DNA of 64,000 bases, from positions 36,242 through 100,241 of the forward strand of contig JAPKCM010000006.1 in the NCBI GenBank assembly GCA_028822935.1, given 5' to 3'. The notes below the pieces were generated by a model. That model ran no database searches. It had not been told where the DNA came from and worked only from the letters and a program-made list of their open reading frames with translations. This stretch comes from Akkermansiaceae bacterium (GTDB lineage Bacteria > Verrucomicrobiota > Verrucomicrobiia > Verrucomicrobiales > Akkermansiaceae). A program made the position numbers and the translations under genes. Shown one piece after another: positions 55,080 through 62,910 of this stretch (position 1 is its first letter; the number at the start of each line of letters is the position of its first letter).

Positions 55080-55625
55080 ATGAAAACGATTGCCTCGCTC
55101 CTTTTACCGCTTCTCCTCTGGAGTTGCCAAGAATCTGATCCATCAGCCTTGCCGAATCGCCCTCGCGAGCTTTCGCCAGAGGAACGGCAAACGATTGATG
55201 CGACTCTTGCCACTCAGGTGATCGGAAAGGAACTGGCAGGGCGGACGAGTTGGTTGAACGACGAGGGATTTTCCTCCGGTTCGCTCGACAAAGCCCCGCA
55301 ACGCTATCTCCTTTATTTTTCAGCAAGCTGGTGAGGCCCTTGTAAAGCGAACGCTCCCCAGTTGGTGAGCGACTATCACGAGATGATTGCAGATCGAGAC
55401 GATGTTGAGCTGATTCACATTAGCCTCGATCATAGCGATGAGGCCGGTGAAAAATGGGCTCTGAATGAAAAATTCCCCTGGCCCACAGTACTGCAAAGCC
55501 AAATCAGCGAAGAGTTGGCGGCTCGCACGCCTCAGACCGTGCCTTCCTATCTTCTGGTAAGTGCAGATGGCACGATCGTTGCTACAGGTAAGACGGAAGC
55601 GTTGGCAGCAATCAAGGAGGAGTGA
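55080..55625 (+). CDS. Thioredoxin-fold lipoprotein with selenocysteine active site (W-Sec-G-P-C)
   Basis: The gene is cut by TGA 55332-55334 in a naive call, but both parts share one frame and give 181 residues. A lipoprotein-like signal ends LLLWSC. The active site reads LLYFSASW-U-GPCKANAP, the classic WCGPC thioredoxin motif with its first, nucleophilic Cys replaced by UGA (codon 85). Downstream the fold is intact: VELIHISLDHSDEAG, the cis-Pro in TVPSYLLV, and the last strand DGTIVATGK. The second Cys of the pair is kept, so a selenenylsulfide can form. The role is disulfide or peroxide chemistry in the envelope. A SECIS candidate is at 55352-55371. ATG 55080 is 5 nt after dtxR. Confidence 0.87.
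55352..55371 (+). promoter_or_regulatory. Candidate bacterial SECIS hairpin for the Sec-thioredoxin
   Basis: CGCTCCCC-AGTT-GGTGAGCG forms a stem of five pairs, one C-U mismatch and two G-C pairs with a four-base loop AGTT; the loop G at 55361 is 27 nt after the UGA. Position and size agree with the other two candidates in the window. Confidence 0.5.
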
Positions 55626-55696
55626 CCTGAATTCTTAGGGATCTTTTTCCTTCCCCTCTCCCTGTGTTCACGGTTGTCTAAGGGACCTCCCATCCT

Positions 55697-56557
55697 ATGA
55701 AAAACTTAGCAAAGCTCCTGCTAGTCGGCTTTATGTCGTCGATGGCTCACGCCCAAGTGACTGTCAGCATGGCCCTTGATCGTCCCACCTACCTTGTTAA
55801 TGAGCCGGTCACTGCCGTGGTCACCATCACGAACCGAAGTGGATCCGAACTTTTTCTCCACAGTGAGATGAAGGGAAAAATCGCCCGCAGTTGGCTTGAG
55901 TTCTCGATGCGGCACTCGGGAGGAGATGCTCTTCCCCGCATGAATCACGGAGCATTTCGTGCTGCCAAGCTTGGGGCCGGTCAGACCATTTCCCGTCGTA
56001 TCAATCTAAGTCAGCTCTATAGTGTGGCGAAGCAGGGTAATTTCTCGGCCAATGCCCGGATTCAAATCAACGATCAGGTTTTCACCTCAAATTCGTCTCA
56101 CTTCACTGTCAGTGAGGGATCGCTTTGCTTCAAGCAGCCCTTCGGCGCTCCAAAGACCAAGTTTCCTAATCGGGAATACCGTGTGATCACCTTCAATGAC
56201 GGTAAGACGACCTCGATTTATGCTGCGGTACATGAAGCAAAGACGCAACGAGCTCTGGCGACTGGGCGCATCAGCAAGGTCCTTCTCTTCAAGAAACCGC
56301 AAGCGACCTTGGATAGCACCAACAATCTCCATGTTCTCTATCTCTCGAATCCTGAAGTTTTTGTGCACGCCATTGTGAACAAGAATGGGCAGCTGGCATC
56401 TACGAAATATTTTAAACGCGGCGCTAGCGGAACCCCATCTCTGGCAGCCCAACGCGATGGTATGATCCTTGTGCAAGGGGGCATCCCCTTTGATCCCAAA
56501 AAGGAAGCCGCTGAGCGCGATCGTGCTCGAAAAGTATCCGAGCGACCCGGACAATAA
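55697..56557 (+). CDS. Secreted protein with N-terminal beta-sandwich, unknown function
   Basis: A 286-residue protein with signal peptide MKNLAKLLLVGFMSSMAHA. The first ~120 residues after it (VTVSMALDRPTYLVNEPVTAVVTITNRSGSELFL...) look like an Ig-like/BsuPI-type beta domain that strengthens or carries other domains. The second part (~135-275) contains repeated strand pairs such as YRVITFND, SIYAAVHEAK, NLHVLYLSNPEVFVHAIV, with some likeness to a small beta-propeller fragment. The C-terminus is a charged tail (DPKKEAAERDRARKV). I do not recognise the family. The gene is followed by an AT-rich hairpin and a promoter for the amidase gene. Confidence 0.75.
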   Translation: MKNLAKLLLVGFMSSMAHAQVTVSMALDRPTYLVNEPVTAVVTITNRSGSELFLHSEMKGKIARSWLEFSMRHSGGDALPRMNHGAFRAAKLGAGQTISRRINLSQLYSVAKQGNFSANARIQINDQVFTSNSSHFTVSEGSLCFKQPFGAPKTKFPNREYRVITFNDGKTTSIYAAVHEAKTQRALATGRISKVLLFKKPQATLDSTNNLHVLYLSNPEVFVHAIVNKNGQLASTKYFKRGASGTPSLAAQRDGMILVQGGIPFDPKKEAAERDRARKVSERPGQ

Positions 56558-56578
56558 ACTTTTTTTGATAAAAAGTTT
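56556..56578 (+). terminator. AT-rich hairpin at the end of the secreted-protein gene
   Basis: AAACTTTTT (56556-56564) pairs perfectly with AAAAAGTTT (56570-56578) over a TTGAT loop, overlapping the stop codon (56555-56557). Stem strength is low and no further T run follows, so termination may be weak. Confidence 0.45.
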
Positions 56579-56604
56579 GCATTAATTTTATTTATTTTTA
56601 TAAC
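56577..56604 (+). promoter_or_regulatory. Promoter candidate for the amidase gene
   Basis: TTGCAT (56577-56582), a 16 nt AT-rich spacer and TATAAC (56599-56604) place +1 near 56611, about 19 nt before the amidase ATG. Confidence 0.55.
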
Positions 56605-56629
56605 ATCAGTAATTCAAGAGTAATTTTCA

Positions 56630-57238
56630 ATGAATAATCTCCTGCGCGCATTCGTCATCTCCCTAGTCCTTACCGCTCCGGCGGCTGCGGCTTCCTTCAG
56701 AACTGTCGTGATCGACGCCGGACATGGTGGTCGTGATAATGGTGGTAGCTACGGGAAGGTCTACGAAAAGTGGCTCGCACTCGACACCTCGATGCGGGTG
56801 GAGCAGAAGCTGAAGGCGAAGGGTTTCCGCACCGTAATGACTCGCCGCAGTGATCAGTTTATTTCACTTTCTGGCCGTGCCAAGATCGGAAATCGCTACG
56901 CGAACTCCATTTTTGTCTCTATCCACTACAACTTCACTTGGAAGAAGAACGTCAGTGGTCTTGAGACCTTCTACTGCTCTCCTCAATCCAAGCCTCTTGC
57001 CGACGCAGTTCAGCGCGGAATGCTGAATCGGGTGAAGTCTGTCAACCGCGGTGTCAAATATGCCCGTTACTTCGTGATTAGTCATGCGAGGAATCCTTCG
57101 ATCTTGGTCGAAGGTGGATTCGTTTCGAACTCCCGTGAGCGTGGCCGAACTAAAGAAGGCTGGTATCGTGAGGCAATCGCCAATGGCATTGTCGACGGAA
57201 TTGTCTCCTTCAAGAAGAACGCCCGCGGAAGCTGGTAA
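56630..57238 (+). CDS. Secreted N-acetylmuramoyl-L-alanine amidase (Amidase_3)
   Basis: A 202-residue zinc amidase that cuts the peptide stem from peptidoglycan in the periplasm. After a signal peptide (FVISLVLTAPAAAA) it shows VIDAGHGGRDNGG (first Zn His), the zinc Glu in KVYEKWLAL, the second His in FVSIHYNF and the catalytic Glu in ILVEGGFVSN. It is the compact catalytic domain only, without AMIN or SH3 domains, so it may rely on a partner or be released freely. It is the first gene after a clear promoter; the methyltransferase gene begins 10 nt after its stop. Confidence 0.92.
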   Translation: MNNLLRAFVISLVLTAPAAAASFRTVVIDAGHGGRDNGGSYGKVYEKWLALDTSMRVEQKLKAKGFRTVMTRRSDQFISLSGRAKIGNRYANSIFVSIHYNFTWKKNVSGLETFYCSPQSKPLADAVQRGMLNRVKSVNRGVKYARYFVISHARNPSILVEGGFVSNSRERGRTKEGWYREAIANGIVDGIVSFKKNARGSW

Positions 57239-57248
57239 ACAATTTCAG

Positions 57249-57842
57249 ATGTCTTCCGTCGATTGGGACGCGCGTTACCGCGACGGAGAGACGCCTTGGG
57301 AAAAGGGAATGGCCCATCCGGCCCTTCCTTTTTTTGTGCCCAGTCACCCCGGGCTTTTTGAAAAAAAACCAAGAGTCTTTCACCCTGGCTGCGGCTTTGG
57401 ACACGATGCGGCCATTCTTGCACCGCACTGCGAGGAGCTGACGGCCCTCGATCTTGCGGCGGCTCCATTGGAGGCGGCGAAAGGTCTTTATCCGGCGGAG
57501 AACATCCGTTGGGAGGTGGGTGATCTTTTCGCATGGGATGAACCCGAGAAATACGACCTCGTGTGGGAGCACACCTGCTTTTGTGCCATCCCGCTCGAAT
57601 TTCGGACCGAATATGTCAAAGCGGTTCATCGCCTTCTCAAACCCGGTGGCCATCTCGCCGGAATCTTTTTCTTAAATCCGAATCACGCTCTCGAAGAAGG
57701 CCCGCCCTTCGGTGTCACTTGCGATGAGCTGAATGGATTTTTCGGTAACGGCTTCGAGCTCCTCGAAGATCACCCCGACCCCGAGACCTATGAGGGACGG
57801 GAAAATCGTGAGACGCTCATGGTCTGGCGGAAGAGAGATTGA
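57249..57842 (+). CDS. TPMT-like SAM-dependent methyltransferase
   Basis: A 197-residue methyltransferase of the thiopurine/thiol methyltransferase family. WDARYRDGETPWEKG is the diagnostic N-terminus, followed by VFHPGCGFGHDAAIL (SAM loop), LTALDLAAAPLEAA, VGDLFAWDEPEKYDLVWEHTCFCAI and LLKPGGHLAGIFF. Bacterial members methylate tellurite, selenite or thiols. A link to selenium metabolism is attractive in view of the selenoproteins here but unsupported. ATG 57249 gives the family N-terminus; an upstream start (57084) lies inside the amidase gene. It is 10 nt downstream of the amidase. Confidence 0.87.
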   Translation: MSSVDWDARYRDGETPWEKGMAHPALPFFVPSHPGLFEKKPRVFHPGCGFGHDAAILAPHCEELTALDLAAAPLEAAKGLYPAENIRWEVGDLFAWDEPEKYDLVWEHTCFCAIPLEFRTEYVKAVHRLLKPGGHLAGIFFLNPNHALEEGPPFGVTCDELNGFFGNGFELLEDHPDPETYEGRENRETLMVWRKRD

Positions 57843-58132
57843 GCAGCAGTTATTCTGTCTTTTCTTTTTTGACGATCGACCTTTAGAAGCCTCTTGGCGA
57901 AAGAGAATACTCTTTGTAGATTTGGTAGTTTGGTTTGCGGGAACTCTAGGGACTCCCCATCTGGCCGCAGTGAGGGCGTGCTCGATGGGTTCGGCGCGGG
58001 TTTCGGCTCCCTTCAAAGATCGAGAGTGAGTTGAAAGAAAGCAGCTTGATTTTTACACGCGAAAGCCCGTTTAAAAGAAGCGGAGTCTGAGGTCCGTCTG
58101 ACGGCTACGCTACGAACTGAAGCCTAGTTGGG

Positions 58133-58157
58133 GCAGAGGCTAAGAGCCTCTGCTACG
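58133..58157. repeat. Dispersed palindromic repeat, copy B (overlaps the end of ispD)
   Basis: GCAGAGGCT (58133-58141) and AGCCTCTGC (58145-58153), loop AAG, then TACG. It is the same element as at 30392-30416. The ispD stop (TAG at 58142-58140) and its last codons RSRGS fall inside it. The rest of the gap 57843-58132 shows no gene. Confidence 0.65.
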
Positions 58158-58799
58158 TTCTGAGAGAGCATCTAGATCGGCCCGGATGGTGATCTTGGGA
58201 TTGGCACTCGGGTTTTCCACGAGGGTGGTGCCTTTTCCCAGGAGCTGGAGGGCGGAGACTTCATCGGTGATTTGGGCGTCACCTTGGCCGATGTTTTGAT
58301 AGGCTTGACGGATGAGGTCTTTGGAGAAAATTTGCGGGGTCTCCATGATCCAGAGGTCGTCGCGGGAGACGGACCCGGTGGTGACGCCGGCGGGGGCGGC
58401 GCGCTTGAGGGTCTCGGTGACGCGGCGGGCGAGGGCGGCGGCTCCGGTGTTTTCGGCAGCGGCGAAGGTGGCGCGGATACTCTCGGGAGTGACGAGGGGG
58501 CGGGCGCCATCGTGGATGGCGACGTGGGTGATGTCGTCATTGAGAGCGGCGAGTCCGGCGGCGACGGAGTCGGAGCGCTCGGTGCCGCCATCGACGCGGG
58601 TCAGCTTTCCTCCAAGGTCAGCGAGCCAGGCGAAGCGCTCGGGGGGAGTGACGACGATGACTTGCGAGACTTCGGCGAGGGAGGAGAAGGCGCGGACACT
58701 GTGCCAGAGGACGGGCTTGCCATCGAACTCGGCAGCGAGCTTATCAAAGCCCATGCGACGGGAGGACCCGGAGGCAACGATGATGGCGGCGTAGCTCAT
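58140..58799 (-). CDS. ispD: 2-C-methyl-D-erythritol 4-phosphate cytidylyltransferase
   Basis: A 219-residue enzyme of the MEP isoprenoid pathway that transfers CMP to methylerythritol phosphate. The N-terminal nucleotide loop AAIIVASGSSRRMGFDK, GKPVLWHSVRAF, VDGGTERSDSVAAGL, the catalytic VAIHDGARPLV and the C-terminal ITDEVSALQLLG with IRADLDALSE are present. It is normal in length. The final five residues and the stop derive from the dispersed palindromic repeat, so the original end may have been replaced. The yqeY gene is 47 nt upstream on the same strand. Confidence 0.93.
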   Translation of the reverse strand: MSYAAIIVASGSSRRMGFDKLAAEFDGKPVLWHSVRAFSSLAEVSQVIVVTPPERFAWLADLGGKLTRVDGGTERSDSVAAGLAALNDDITHVAIHDGARPLVTPESIRATFAAAENTGAAALARRVTETLKRAAPAGVTTGSVSRDDLWIMETPQIFSKDLIRQAYQNIGQGDAQITDEVSALQLLGKGTTLVENPSANPKITIRADLDALSERSRGS

Positions 58800-58846
58800 C
58801 CTTCAGAGAAAATGACTAAAAACTGTGAACTGGAAACTGCCAACCT

Positions 58847-59302
58847 TTAGGAAAGATGCTTCATGACCTCTTGGGAGAGGGTTTTACCATCGGCTTGGCC
58901 GGCTACTTTTTCTTGCACGATCTTCATGACCTTGCCCATGTCGGCGCGGGAGGTGGCTCCGGTCTCGGCGACGGCGGCGGCCACGATGGCGGAGACTTCA
59001 TCGGCTCCGAGGGCAGCAGGAAGATACTTTTCAAGGACGGCGACCTCGGCTTTTTCGTTATCAGCAAGTTCTTGGCGGTCGGCTTTTTCGAACTGCTCGA
59101 TGGAGTCTTGGCGCTGTTTGATCTGCTTGCGCACGAGAGCGAGGGTGTCGGCTTCGGAGGCGACGTTGTCTTTGTGCCCGGATTCGATGGCGGCGTTCGT
59201 GATGGCGGTTTTGAGAGCCCGGAGAGTGGTGAGGACTACGGTGTCCTTGGCCTTCATGGCGCCTTTAATATCGGACATTAGTTGGGAGGAAAAATCGCTC
59301 AT
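58847..59302 (-). CDS. GatB/YqeY-domain protein
   Basis: A 151-residue protein of the GatB/YqeY family. The pattern is a helical domain starting LMSDIKGAMKAKDTVVLTTLRALKTAI, KQRQDSIEQFEKADRQELADNEKAEVAVLEKYLP and the closing small domain DMGKVMKIVQEKVAGQADGKTLSQ, known from tail domains of the tRNA amidotransferase subunit GatB. Stand-alone YqeY is widespread and its precise role is not settled; binding to tRNA is presumed. It is immediately upstream of ispD. Confidence 0.9.
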   Translation of the reverse strand: MSDFSSQLMSDIKGAMKAKDTVVLTTLRALKTAITNAAIESGHKDNVASEADTLALVRKQIKQRQDSIEQFEKADRQELADNEKAEVAVLEKYLPAALGADEVSAIVAAAVAETGATSRADMGKVMKIVQEKVAGQADGKTLSQEVMKHLS

Positions 59303-59394
59303 GGATGAGTTGTCACCTCAGAAGAGACGAGAGGCAAGGGGGGAATCGTTTTTCCACGGCTTGCAGGAGGGGCGTGGTGTGGTAAAGGACGGGC

Positions 59395-59910
59395 GTGAGC
59401 AAGAAGAGCATCGCTGGTCCCCTGTATCTCTGTTTTATCGGATTAGCGGTCTTGCTCATGGGCGCTCTCTTTATGGGGTTACTGTGGAAGTCCTATGTCG
59501 GCGCCAAGGAAACGAGAGCTTGGCCAGTGGTCGAGGGGCTAGTTCTGGAAGCCTCGGTAGCAGAGAGAAAGCTGGGTCCGCAGATTCCGCAGGAGTATTC
59601 CGTGGGGCTGAGTTATTCCTATGGCTTTGAGGGACAGTCTTACCAAGGAGATCATTTAACGCGGCGAGAGAACCCTTGGTATAAGGATAGGGAGCGTGTC
59701 GAAGTCGGTTTGAAGGAACTCTCGATGGGGACCCGTGTGGAGGTTTTTGTGAATCCGGAAGAGCCTGAGGAGGCGGTGCTGAAGCACGAATCGAAAGCGG
59801 GTGGTTATTCGATTTGGTTTCCGGGTCTTTTTGTCGTGGCGGGCTTGGGAATTATCTTGAGCGCCCTACGGAAGATCTTTTCGGGAGCCGAGAAAGGAAT
59901 CGCGTCTTGA
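59395..59910 (+). CDS. DUF3592 membrane protein
   Basis: A 171-residue protein from GTG 59395. Two membrane helices, one near residues 8-30 (GPLYLCFIGLAVLLMGALFMG) and one near the C-terminus (FPGLFVVAGLGIILSAL), flank a beta-rich loop: WPVVEGLVLEASV, YSYGFEGQSYQGD, RVEVFVNPEEPEEAVL. This is the DUF3592 pattern, a small extracytoplasmic domain of unknown function often found near repair or redox genes. Direct neighbour downstream is the thioredoxin-like/SHD1 protein, 34 nt away. Confidence 0.83.
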   Translation: MSKKSIAGPLYLCFIGLAVLLMGALFMGLLWKSYVGAKETRAWPVVEGLVLEASVAERKLGPQIPQEYSVGLSYSYGFEGQSYQGDHLTRRENPWYKDRERVEVGLKELSMGTRVEVFVNPEEPEEAVLKHESKAGGYSIWFPGLFVVAGLGIILSALRKIFSGAEKGIAS

Positions 59911-59944
59911 TTCGGGAAGGAGTTTGGCGGAATATTCCTTTTAG

Positions 59945-60646
59945 ATGAGGGGATATTTACGAACTTTGGCGGCGTGGCTTGGATGCACGGCATCTTTGAC
60001 CGCTACAGTGCCGGACCATCAATTGGCGGAGTGGAGCGTGGGAAAAACGCTTTACGGAAAAGAGGCCAAGCTGGAAGAGCTGGGCGGACAAGGGGTCGTC
60101 ATTTCCTTCTGGAGCGCGAGCGCGAAAGACGGGGCCAAAAGCCTTGCGCTTCTGGGGAAGATCAATCGGAGCTACCAAAGTCGCGGCTTGGTCGTAATCG
60201 CGGCGGAAATGCAGAATCTCGAAAAAGTGGAAGTGGATCGAGTTCTGGGTGGAAATGATGCCGGGCTGACGATTACTCAGGGAGGGCGTGGGCCGGTTGG
60301 GATTTCGGATCTGCCTCATAGTTTTGTTTTCGATTCCATGGGGACGCTGATTTTTAGCGGGCTTCCTGATGATCCCGGATTTGAAACTGCGGTGAAGAAG
60401 GCGCTCGTGAATGCGCGTCGCCCTTCGGTGTTAACGAAGTCGAATCCAGGAGAGGAAAAGAAAGCTGATCTGATTCCTCAGCGCAAGTGGGTGAACAGCG
60501 AGGGGAAGGATGTTGTCGCTGCCGTGATCGCGATCAAGAAAGGATATATCCTGTTTCGTCTAGAGGACGGAAAGGAGATGAGCTATCAGATCAATAAGCT
60601 TTCCGAGGAGGATCAAAAATTGGTTCGGAGGATTCCAGCCCAATAA
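59945..60646 (+). CDS. TlpA-like thioredoxin-fold protein lacking active-site Cys, with SHD1-like tail
   Basis: A 233-residue secreted protein (signal RTLAAWLGCTASLTATV). The thioredoxin fold is recognisable from GQGVVISFWSASAKDGAKSLALL through the cis-Pro LPHSFVFDSMGTLIFSG, but the CxxC is absent: the active-site window FWSASAKDGA has Ala and Gly in place of the two Cys. About residues 175-233 (RKWVNSEGKDVVAAVIAIKKG, FRLEDGKEMSYQINKLSEEDQ) match the SHD1/SLA1 domain common in PVC secreted proteins. A binding rather than redox role is likely. The family member is intact by length. Confidence 0.82.
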   Translation: MRGYLRTLAAWLGCTASLTATVPDHQLAEWSVGKTLYGKEAKLEELGGQGVVISFWSASAKDGAKSLALLGKINRSYQSRGLVVIAAEMQNLEKVEVDRVLGGNDAGLTITQGGRGPVGISDLPHSFVFDSMGTLIFSGLPDDPGFETAVKKALVNARRPSVLTKSNPGEEKKADLIPQRKWVNSEGKDVVAAVIAIKKGYILFRLEDGKEMSYQINKLSEEDQKLVRRIPAQ

Positions 60647-60794
60647 GAGATGAGGGGAATTCTTAAATTTCTCGTGCTTGGCCAGTGAAGGTTCCACGAC
60701 CGATTGGCGAGATGGCGAGGCGGGATTCAACGTCCCTCCTTTGCCAGCTGACGTGGGACGCAAGTCCTACCGCCTGGTGTCGAACTAGCGTTGG

Positions 60795-61067
60795 TTACTT
60801 GATCGAGAATCCACGGCAGTTCTCGAGCGGGGGGATTTCGCTCGCGGAGAATTCGCGGATGTGACTGGCGAGTTCTGATTCTTCGACGATCTCATTGATG
60901 AAATCATCTATTTCCTCGCCCTCACCCATGATCTGAAGCGCGACGGTTCCGTCGGAGAGATTACGAATCCAGCCAATGACATCAAACCCAAGAGCGAGTT
61001 GTTTGGTGACGTAGCGAAATCCAACGCCTTGGACTCTCCCGATGAAGATGACTTCTTTAGCGGTCAT
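60795..61067 (-). CDS. Acylphosphatase
   Basis: A 90-residue protein with the acylphosphatase signature: FIGRVQGVGFRYVT (phosphate loop and catalytic Arg) and GWIRNLSDGTV (catalytic Asn). It hydrolyses the acyl-phosphate bond of small metabolites or phosphoproteins. It overlaps the 3' end of the upstream 396-residue gene by 11 nt, so it is the last gene of a three-gene operon. Confidence 0.92.
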   Translation of the reverse strand: MTAKEVIFIGRVQGVGFRYVTKQLALGFDVIGWIRNLSDGTVALQIMGEGEEIDDFINEIVEESELASHIREFSASEIPPLENCRGFSIK

Positions 61068-62247
61068 TTTTTAAAGGAATGGAGATGTCGATGTGAGAGC
61101 CGTCGACATTGATGCTCCGGCCTTCTACTTCGATTTGCTGGAGGCCCCCAGCAAAGGTCTGTGCCAGTTCGGGGGTGGCCATCGTCACTTGCCAGTTGAG
61201 TTTGGACACGTCGATTTGATAGCGATCTCCCCGCCAAGCCTGTGCGAGTTCATCAGCGGCTTCGTTACCGAGATATGGGTCGAAGAGGAGTCTGATTCCC
61301 AGGGCGCCCAGCAGTTGGATCGGCTCTTTGGTTTCGGATGGTTCGATGGGCTCCAAGTGGGGATAGAGGATTTTAAATGTGCTCAGGGGAGGAGTTCGAA
61401 AAATGGAGAGGTAAGCGTCTCGGGATTCGAGGTAGGCTTTTTTGGCGTAATCGGCTCCTTCTAGATAGGGGAAGTTCGCCAATCCTTGGATGCCAGGGGA
61501 GAGTTGTAGTAGAAGAGCCTCCCGATCATCGCCTTGGTCTTTCCAGTCGACTTCCTCTGCGGCAGCTCGCCTTCGCAGGTAGCGTGATTGAACCCCGGCG
61601 GCCGCACCACGATGGATCGCAAGCCAGGCCCGCGCTTCGTCAGTGGATTTCCAGTTCTCAGGGAGAGGATGGTTTTGGATTTGGAGCTGGCGGGCCAGTT
61701 GATGCACCAGAGCGCCTGAATCAGGGATACTCAAGGGATCGAAATCCTCGGGCAGGAGGATTTCGCCGCTGCGGAGATCAAAGAGCCCCCGTGTGCCGTT
61801 TGTTTCGATGGCGATCCACTGGGCGCGCAGGATGTTATCTGGAGGAAGAAGCCCGATGGTGGTCCAAGCGCGTTGCTCTTCTTCGACGCCATCTTTTCCA
61901 AAGAGGAGTTCGAGATTTCGTTCGGCGGCGTTCCGAAAGATATCAGGAGAGGCCAGTTTGGCGATCGGGGCCTTTGGGAAGACCATGCCACTGTCCTTTT
62001 CAACAAAGGCAATTAGATCCTCGGGGATCGCTAGAGATCCTTGGGCAAAAAGAGAGCGAACCTGAGCGAGCTCGTCGCGAGTCTCATCGAGCTCGCTCGT
62101 TAGTTCTGCGTTCTGTGATCGCAGCTCGCCTGATGATTCTCCGTGATCGCTGGAGATGGCTGCTTTCTTCCAATACTGTCCATAGAGCCACCCCCCAGCT
62201 AGAAGGCCGGAACAGAGGAGCACTTGAAAAACTCTCTCGGCATTCAT
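61057..62247 (-). CDS. Membrane-anchored coiled-coil protein of unknown function
   Basis: A 396-residue protein with an N-terminal hydrophobic helix (RVFQVLLCSGLLAGGWLYGQY), a coiled coil (~32-70, rich in heptad Leu and Glu), and a larger soluble domain with a helical, mixed composition (for example RAWTTIGLLPPDNILRAQWIAIETN and LGALGIRLLFDPYLGNEAADE). The C-terminus is a beta stretch with IEVEGRSINVDGSHIDISIP. I do not recognise the family; several pieces occur in verrucomicrobial proteins only. It lies between the small secreted protein and the acylphosphatase in one operon (gaps of 6 nt and an 11 nt overlap). Confidence 0.78.
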   Translation of the reverse strand: MNAERVFQVLLCSGLLAGGWLYGQYWKKAAISSDHGESSGELRSQNAELTSELDETRDELAQVRSLFAQGSLAIPEDLIAFVEKDSGMVFPKAPIAKLASPDIFRNAAERNLELLFGKDGVEEEQRAWTTIGLLPPDNILRAQWIAIETNGTRGLFDLRSGEILLPEDFDPLSIPDSGALVHQLARQLQIQNHPLPENWKSTDEARAWLAIHRGAAAGVQSRYLRRRAAAEEVDWKDQGDDREALLLQLSPGIQGLANFPYLEGADYAKKAYLESRDAYLSIFRTPPLSTFKILYPHLEPIEPSETKEPIQLLGALGIRLLFDPYLGNEAADELAQAWRGDRYQIDVSKLNWQVTMATPELAQTFAGGLQQIEVEGRSINVDGSHIDISIPLKNDR

Positions 62248-62253
62248 GGAGGA

Positions 62254-62871
62254 TTAACGATTCGCCTTTTCCTGAGCCTTCTTCTTTTCCTCATCGAAAG
62301 GATTGTCAGGGCGGAAGGACTTCGAGGGGTCAAACTTCTCTTCGTTATAGAGGTCGGCGTCCTTTGGGTTCTTGTTGGGGAAGACGTCCTCCGCCATTTG
62401 CCCCTTTTTTGCGACAAGTGAGATTGCTTTGCTTTGATTCCCATCTTCATCGTAGAAGTAGTAGATTCGGCGAACAGGGCGCTCGACCATCTTGCCATCA
62501 GGTGTAGCAATCTCAAACTTTACGCGGGTTTCATACATATCCTCCGCGACGAGGTAGCCTGTCACCTTGTGATATCCATAATTTACGCGGAAGAGCATCA
62601 CTCCTTGGCCGTCGTAGATTCGACCAGCAGTGAGGAAACCACGATCATTCCGGTAGTAAACCGCGGTCATCGTGATGTTGTTGTCCTTATCTTTGGTGGT
62701 TTTGGTGAGCGTCTTGTCGTCGGGTCGCCTTTTAAAGACGACATGAGATCCGTCGAAGCTATTTCTCTTAATGCGGACGTGAGCGCCCTTGGATTCCCAG
62801 AGGTCCTCGTCCTTTGAAAAGGAGGGAGAAATGAACAAGCTGAGAGCAAGTAAAGTGAAAAGTTTTTTCAT
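62254..62871 (-). CDS. Secreted beta-rich protein of unknown function
   Basis: A 205-residue protein from ATG 62871, where a signal peptide begins (MKKLFTLLALSLFISPSFS). The mature part starts DEDLWESKGAHVRIKRNSFDGSHVVFKRR, a likely SHD1-related or Tudor-like motif, and continues as a series of strands (YYRNDRGFLTAGRIYDGQGVMLFRVNYGYH) with a highly charged C-terminus. I do not recognise the family. It is the first gene in the three-gene operon; its promoter lies in the 39 nt divergent gap with folP. Confidence 0.75.
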   Translation of the reverse strand: MKKLFTLLALSLFISPSFSKDEDLWESKGAHVRIKRNSFDGSHVVFKRRPDDKTLTKTTKDKDNNITMTAVYYRNDRGFLTAGRIYDGQGVMLFRVNYGYHKVTGYLVAEDMYETRVKFEIATPDGKMVERPVRRIYYFYDEDGNQSKAISLVAKKGQMAEDVFPNKNPKDADLYNEEKFDPSKSFRPDNPFDEEKKKAQEKANR

Positions 62872-62910
62872 TGTGGTAGGATTGGTGTGGTTGACACTCT
62901 GTGAAATCGA

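Noticed and set aside
57672..58016. 114-residue minus-strand ORF in the gap before ispD
   Set aside because: Partly antisense to the methyltransferase gene, basic and unordered in composition, with no family likeness.
58312..58850. Overlapping plus-strand ORFs (160 and 192 residues) over ispD
   Set aside because: Low-complexity Gly/Asp/Arg-rich antisense frames of ispD.
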